Shown here: in pieces, positions 6,176 to 7,585 of the stretch | How positions within the stretch are numbered: the first letter of the stretch is position 1 | How the letters are laid out: the number at the start of each line of letters is the position of its first letter | DNA from: Lachnospiraceae bacterium | GTDB taxonomy: Bacteria > Bacillota_A > Clostridia > Lachnospirales > Lachnospiraceae | Length of the DNA stretch: 7,585 nt | Direction: 5' to 3' | Assembly: GCA_024699595.1 (NCBI GenBank) | Contig: JAILPG010000304.1 | Span: 1 to 7,585 of the forward strand | Notes under the pieces: model-generated | Seen by the model: the letters and a program-made list of their open reading frames with translations, nothing else | Database searches by the model: none | Told to the model about the DNA's origin: nothing | Position numbers and translations under genes: made by a program

Positions 6176-6200
6176 ATGAGAAGTGTTCTTTGCTTCTCAT
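6176..6200 (-). other. hairpin between holA and the SEC-C gene
   Basis: ATGAGAAG and CTTCTCAT form a perfect 8-bp stem with a 9-nt loop, about 50 nt after the holA stop. On the minus strand it is followed by GATCATAATT and not a run of T, so termination would be weak at best. It could be a processing site. No good promoter for the SEC-C gene is visible; a TATGAT near 6100 lacks a -35. Confidence 0.3.
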
Positions 6201-6247
6201 TAACATGATTTACGGCAGAAAACAATCATTAAAAGATTTTAACACCT

Positions 6248-7222
6248 TCAGGTCAGCGATGCAATAAGTATTTCCACGCTCATCCTGTCATCCATCCGGC
6301 CTTGTTTTATCAAAGTCTCGTATTCCATACACTCTGCCACGATCGACTTAAGCTCCTTAGTCGTGTAGCTTCGTGCGCTCTGGAGGGATTTTTTGACCGC
6401 ATACGGATTCACCGAAAGGCGCCTTGCCGTCTCATCCTGGGATATGCCGTCCTTTGCATATTCTTTAGCCATCAACATAAGATTAAACTGTCTTGCGATA
6501 AGGCTTAATATCTTAAGCGGCGGCTCCTTTAGCGTCAGCAGATCGTAGTATTTCGATAATGCCTCTCTCCTGTTCTTAGCGGCAATGGCGGCTATCATTT
6601 CAAAGACACGGTCCTCGATATGGACGCAGCAGATGGCCTTTACATCGGCGGCCTCGATCTCGCCTTTTTTTACCGTATAGGCGATCAGCTTTTCGAGTTC
6701 GTTGTCCATGGCCTCCATATCCCTGGGGACCTGATTTAGGAACTGTGTCAGAGCGCTTCTTTTTATCCTGATCGATGCCTTGGAAAGCTTTCCTACGATC
6801 CATTTTTCAAGCAGTTCGTCAGTGGGATGTTCAAAGTTCACCACTCTTCCTGCATTTTGTATCGCCTTATACAGCTTCCCCCTCTTATCCACCTTTTCCT
6901 GCATAAAGATCATGCAGGTGCTCTCCGGCATATCCTTCACAAAGGCCGCAAGCTCGTCGTTTGTCTTGTCAAACAGATCGCTGTCCTCAATAAAAAGGAC
7001 TCTCTTCTCTGCCATAAAGGGCAGGGTATTTGCAAAATCGATCACTTCGGAAACATTTATGTCCTTGCCGGTATAAACCGCCACGTTGAGGGTATCATCG
7101 GGAGCACAGAGAGCCTTCTTAAGCCTGTTTCTTGCATCAAGCCTTAAGTAAGCCTCCTCTCCCGTAAGCAGGTATACCTTCGCATATTCATTTCGTTTTA
7201 TATCTTCATTTATGCTGCTCAT
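6248..7222 (-). CDS. holA: DNA polymerase III subunit delta
   Basis: This 324-residue protein has the fold order of HolA. It starts with an AAA+-like domain (1 to about 137) with the degenerate nucleotide loop YLLTGEEAYL (17-26) and the LPFMAEKRVLFIED segment (67-80). A lid domain follows (about 138-207) with LEKWIVGKLSK and a conserved QVPRDMEAMDNELEKL stretch (164-179). The C-terminal collar domain comes last (about 208-324), with LKILSLIARQFNLML (236-250). Delta is the clamp-loader subunit that opens the beta sliding clamp on DNA. An in-frame TGA 12 nt upstream makes the ATG at 7222 the only sensible start. No clear Shine-Dalgarno sequence precedes it, which suggests low expression, as expected for a protein needed in few copies. 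It has its own promoter and heads the minus-strand run holA, SEC-C gene, thrS. Confidence 0.95.
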   Translation of the reverse strand: MSSINEDIKRNEYAKVYLLTGEEAYLRLDARNRLKKALCAPDDTLNVAVYTGKDINVSEVIDFANTLPFMAEKRVLFIEDSDLFDKTNDELAAFVKDMPESTCMIFMQEKVDKRGKLYKAIQNAGRVVNFEHPTDELLEKWIVGKLSKASIRIKRSALTQFLNQVPRDMEAMDNELEKLIAYTVKKGEIEAADVKAICCVHIEDRVFEMIAAIAAKNRREALSKYYDLLTLKEPPLKILSLIARQFNLMLMAKEYAKDGISQDETARRLSVNPYAVKKSLQSARSYTTKELKSIVAECMEYETLIKQGRMDDRMSVEILIASLT

Positions 7223-7278
7223 ATCTACATACCGTCAGATGTAATCCCATCTTATACCGTTACGATGCCCATCTACAT

Positions 7279-7307
7279 ATGATACAGGAAAACCATCGCA
7301 GTTGCAA
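7279..7307 (-). promoter_or_regulatory. sigma-A promoter of holA
   Basis: TTGCAA (7307-7302, four of six) and TATCAT (7284-7279, five of six) are separated by 17 nt on the minus strand. The start would be near 7272, giving a leader of about 50 nt with no strong Shine-Dalgarno sequence. Confidence 0.6.
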
Positions 7308-7481
7308 AATCAGACTCATGACCGGTGTGCCCGGCTACCCTTTATGCGTCCCGGCCGGTTATTTCCACTGCTCAGAAGGATTTGGGGAATTTATTCTCCT
7401 CGCTTTCCACCCGACGAACTCTTTTTACTCTCCCAGGTAGATTTTATTTTCTTGATATGAAAAGTGACAATATGATAATAG

Positions 7482-7510
7482 TTTACCGCTGCCTCGTACT
7501 GTGCTATACT
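7482..7510 (+). promoter_or_regulatory. promoter of the right-edge gene
   Basis: TTTACC (7482-7487, four of six) and TATACT (7505-7510, five of six) are spaced by exactly 17 nt, with TGC directly before the -10 as an extended element. Transcription would start near 7517, so the 5' UTR is only about 50 nt. Confidence 0.7.
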
Positions 7511-7526
7511 CAACCCACGAATGAAA

Positions 7527-7567
7527 ACATAGTCACTCCTTTTAACGGGTCATAAAGGAGGCTATGT
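7527..7567 (+). promoter_or_regulatory. hairpin that masks the Shine-Dalgarno sequence
   Basis: ACATAG (7527-7532) pairs with CTATGT (7562-7567), and CTCCTTT (7536-7542) pairs with AAAGGAG (7554-7560). A small internal loop (TCA opposite G7561) lies between them and an 11-nt apical loop closes the hairpin. All 13 pairs are Watson-Crick. The second helix contains the whole Shine-Dalgarno core, and the stem ends at the base before ATG 7568. A ribosome could not bind unless the hairpin opens, so translational control by temperature, a protein, a ligand or an antisense RNA is likely. Confidence 0.72.
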
Positions 7568-7585
7568 ATGAACAGACAATTCTTC
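7568..7585 (+). CDS. start of an unknown gene (partial)
   Basis: Only six codons are in the window: MNRQFF. The start is supported by AAAGGAGG (7554-7561), 6 nt upstream of the ATG, and by a good promoter. An ATG at 7564 in another frame is only 2 nt from that site and so is less likely. Nothing can be said about function. Its short leader with a masked ribosome binding site suggests tight post-transcriptional control. Confidence 0.6.

Larger units (their letters stand above)
7223..7567. other. divergent intergenic region between holA and the right-edge gene
   Basis: This 345-bp stretch has no credible gene. It holds the holA promoter on the minus strand and the promoter plus hairpin of the right-edge gene on the plus strand. 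The holA leader contains paired direct repeats (ATGTAGAT at 7278-7271 and 7230-7223; ACGGTAT at 7260-7254 and 7235-7229) and a small hairpin AGATG/CATCT (7252-7237). The middle (about 7310-7480) includes a GC-rich imperfect inverted repeat around 7320-7361 (ACCGG with CCGGT, CCGGC with GCCGG) and otherwise shows nothing recognisable. Confidence 0.6.

Noticed and set aside
6176..6200. Terminator for holA.
   Set aside because: The 8-bp hairpin has no T tract on the minus strand, so I list it only as a hairpin.
7325..7555. 76-codon plus-strand reading frame before the right-edge gene.
   Set aside because: It spans the promoter and the SD-masking hairpin, has no ribosome binding site and has an unlikely composition.

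Overview
The window looks like chromosomal DNA of a Clostridia member, most likely Lachnospiraceae. The evidence is the Firmicutes-type order thrS-infC-rpmI-rplT, strong AGGAGG ribosome binding sites, and a 481-residue helix-turn-helix protein of a kind I recall from Lachnospiraceae genomes. This placement comes from gene content and remembered family resemblance, not from a search.

Left end (1-1818): position 1 cuts a minus-strand gene whose first residues look like the start of a Ser/Thr protein kinase (TTG start at 71). A plus-strand gene for a regulator with two helix-turn-helix modules diverges from it. The ~300 bp between them holds a long nested inverted repeat centred on base 248. The repeat overlaps the -35 region and abuts the -10 element of the regulator's probable promoter, so autoregulation is the simplest idea.

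Middle (1935-5390), all on the minus strand: thrS, then infC-rpmI-rplT with its own promoter. A ~200-nt structured leader precedes infC and ends in an intrinsic terminator, as expected of the L20-responsive attenuator known from Firmicutes. infC most probably starts at ATT. A 13-bp hairpin with a U tract ends the operon after rplT.

Right part (5391-7222), minus strand: holA (DNA polymerase III delta), then a small SEC-C zinc-motif protein, then thrS. Between the SEC-C gene and thrS lie two tandem 52-nt-spaced hairpins. They share a purine loop (GGAAAAA) and have compensating stem changes. No T-box is visible, although thrS in Firmicutes usually has one.

Right end (7223-7585): a ~345 bp divergent intergenic region carries a minus promoter for holA and a plus promoter for a gene whose first six codons are in the window. 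The 5' UTR of that gene is almost wholly a 13-bp hairpin that buries its Shine-Dalgarno sequence.

The window therefore combines core translation and replication genes with several cis-regulatory RNA or DNA structures. The strongest candidates for something undescribed are the thrS tandem hairpins, the SD-masking hairpin at the right edge, and the nested palindrome between the kinase and the double-HTH regulator.
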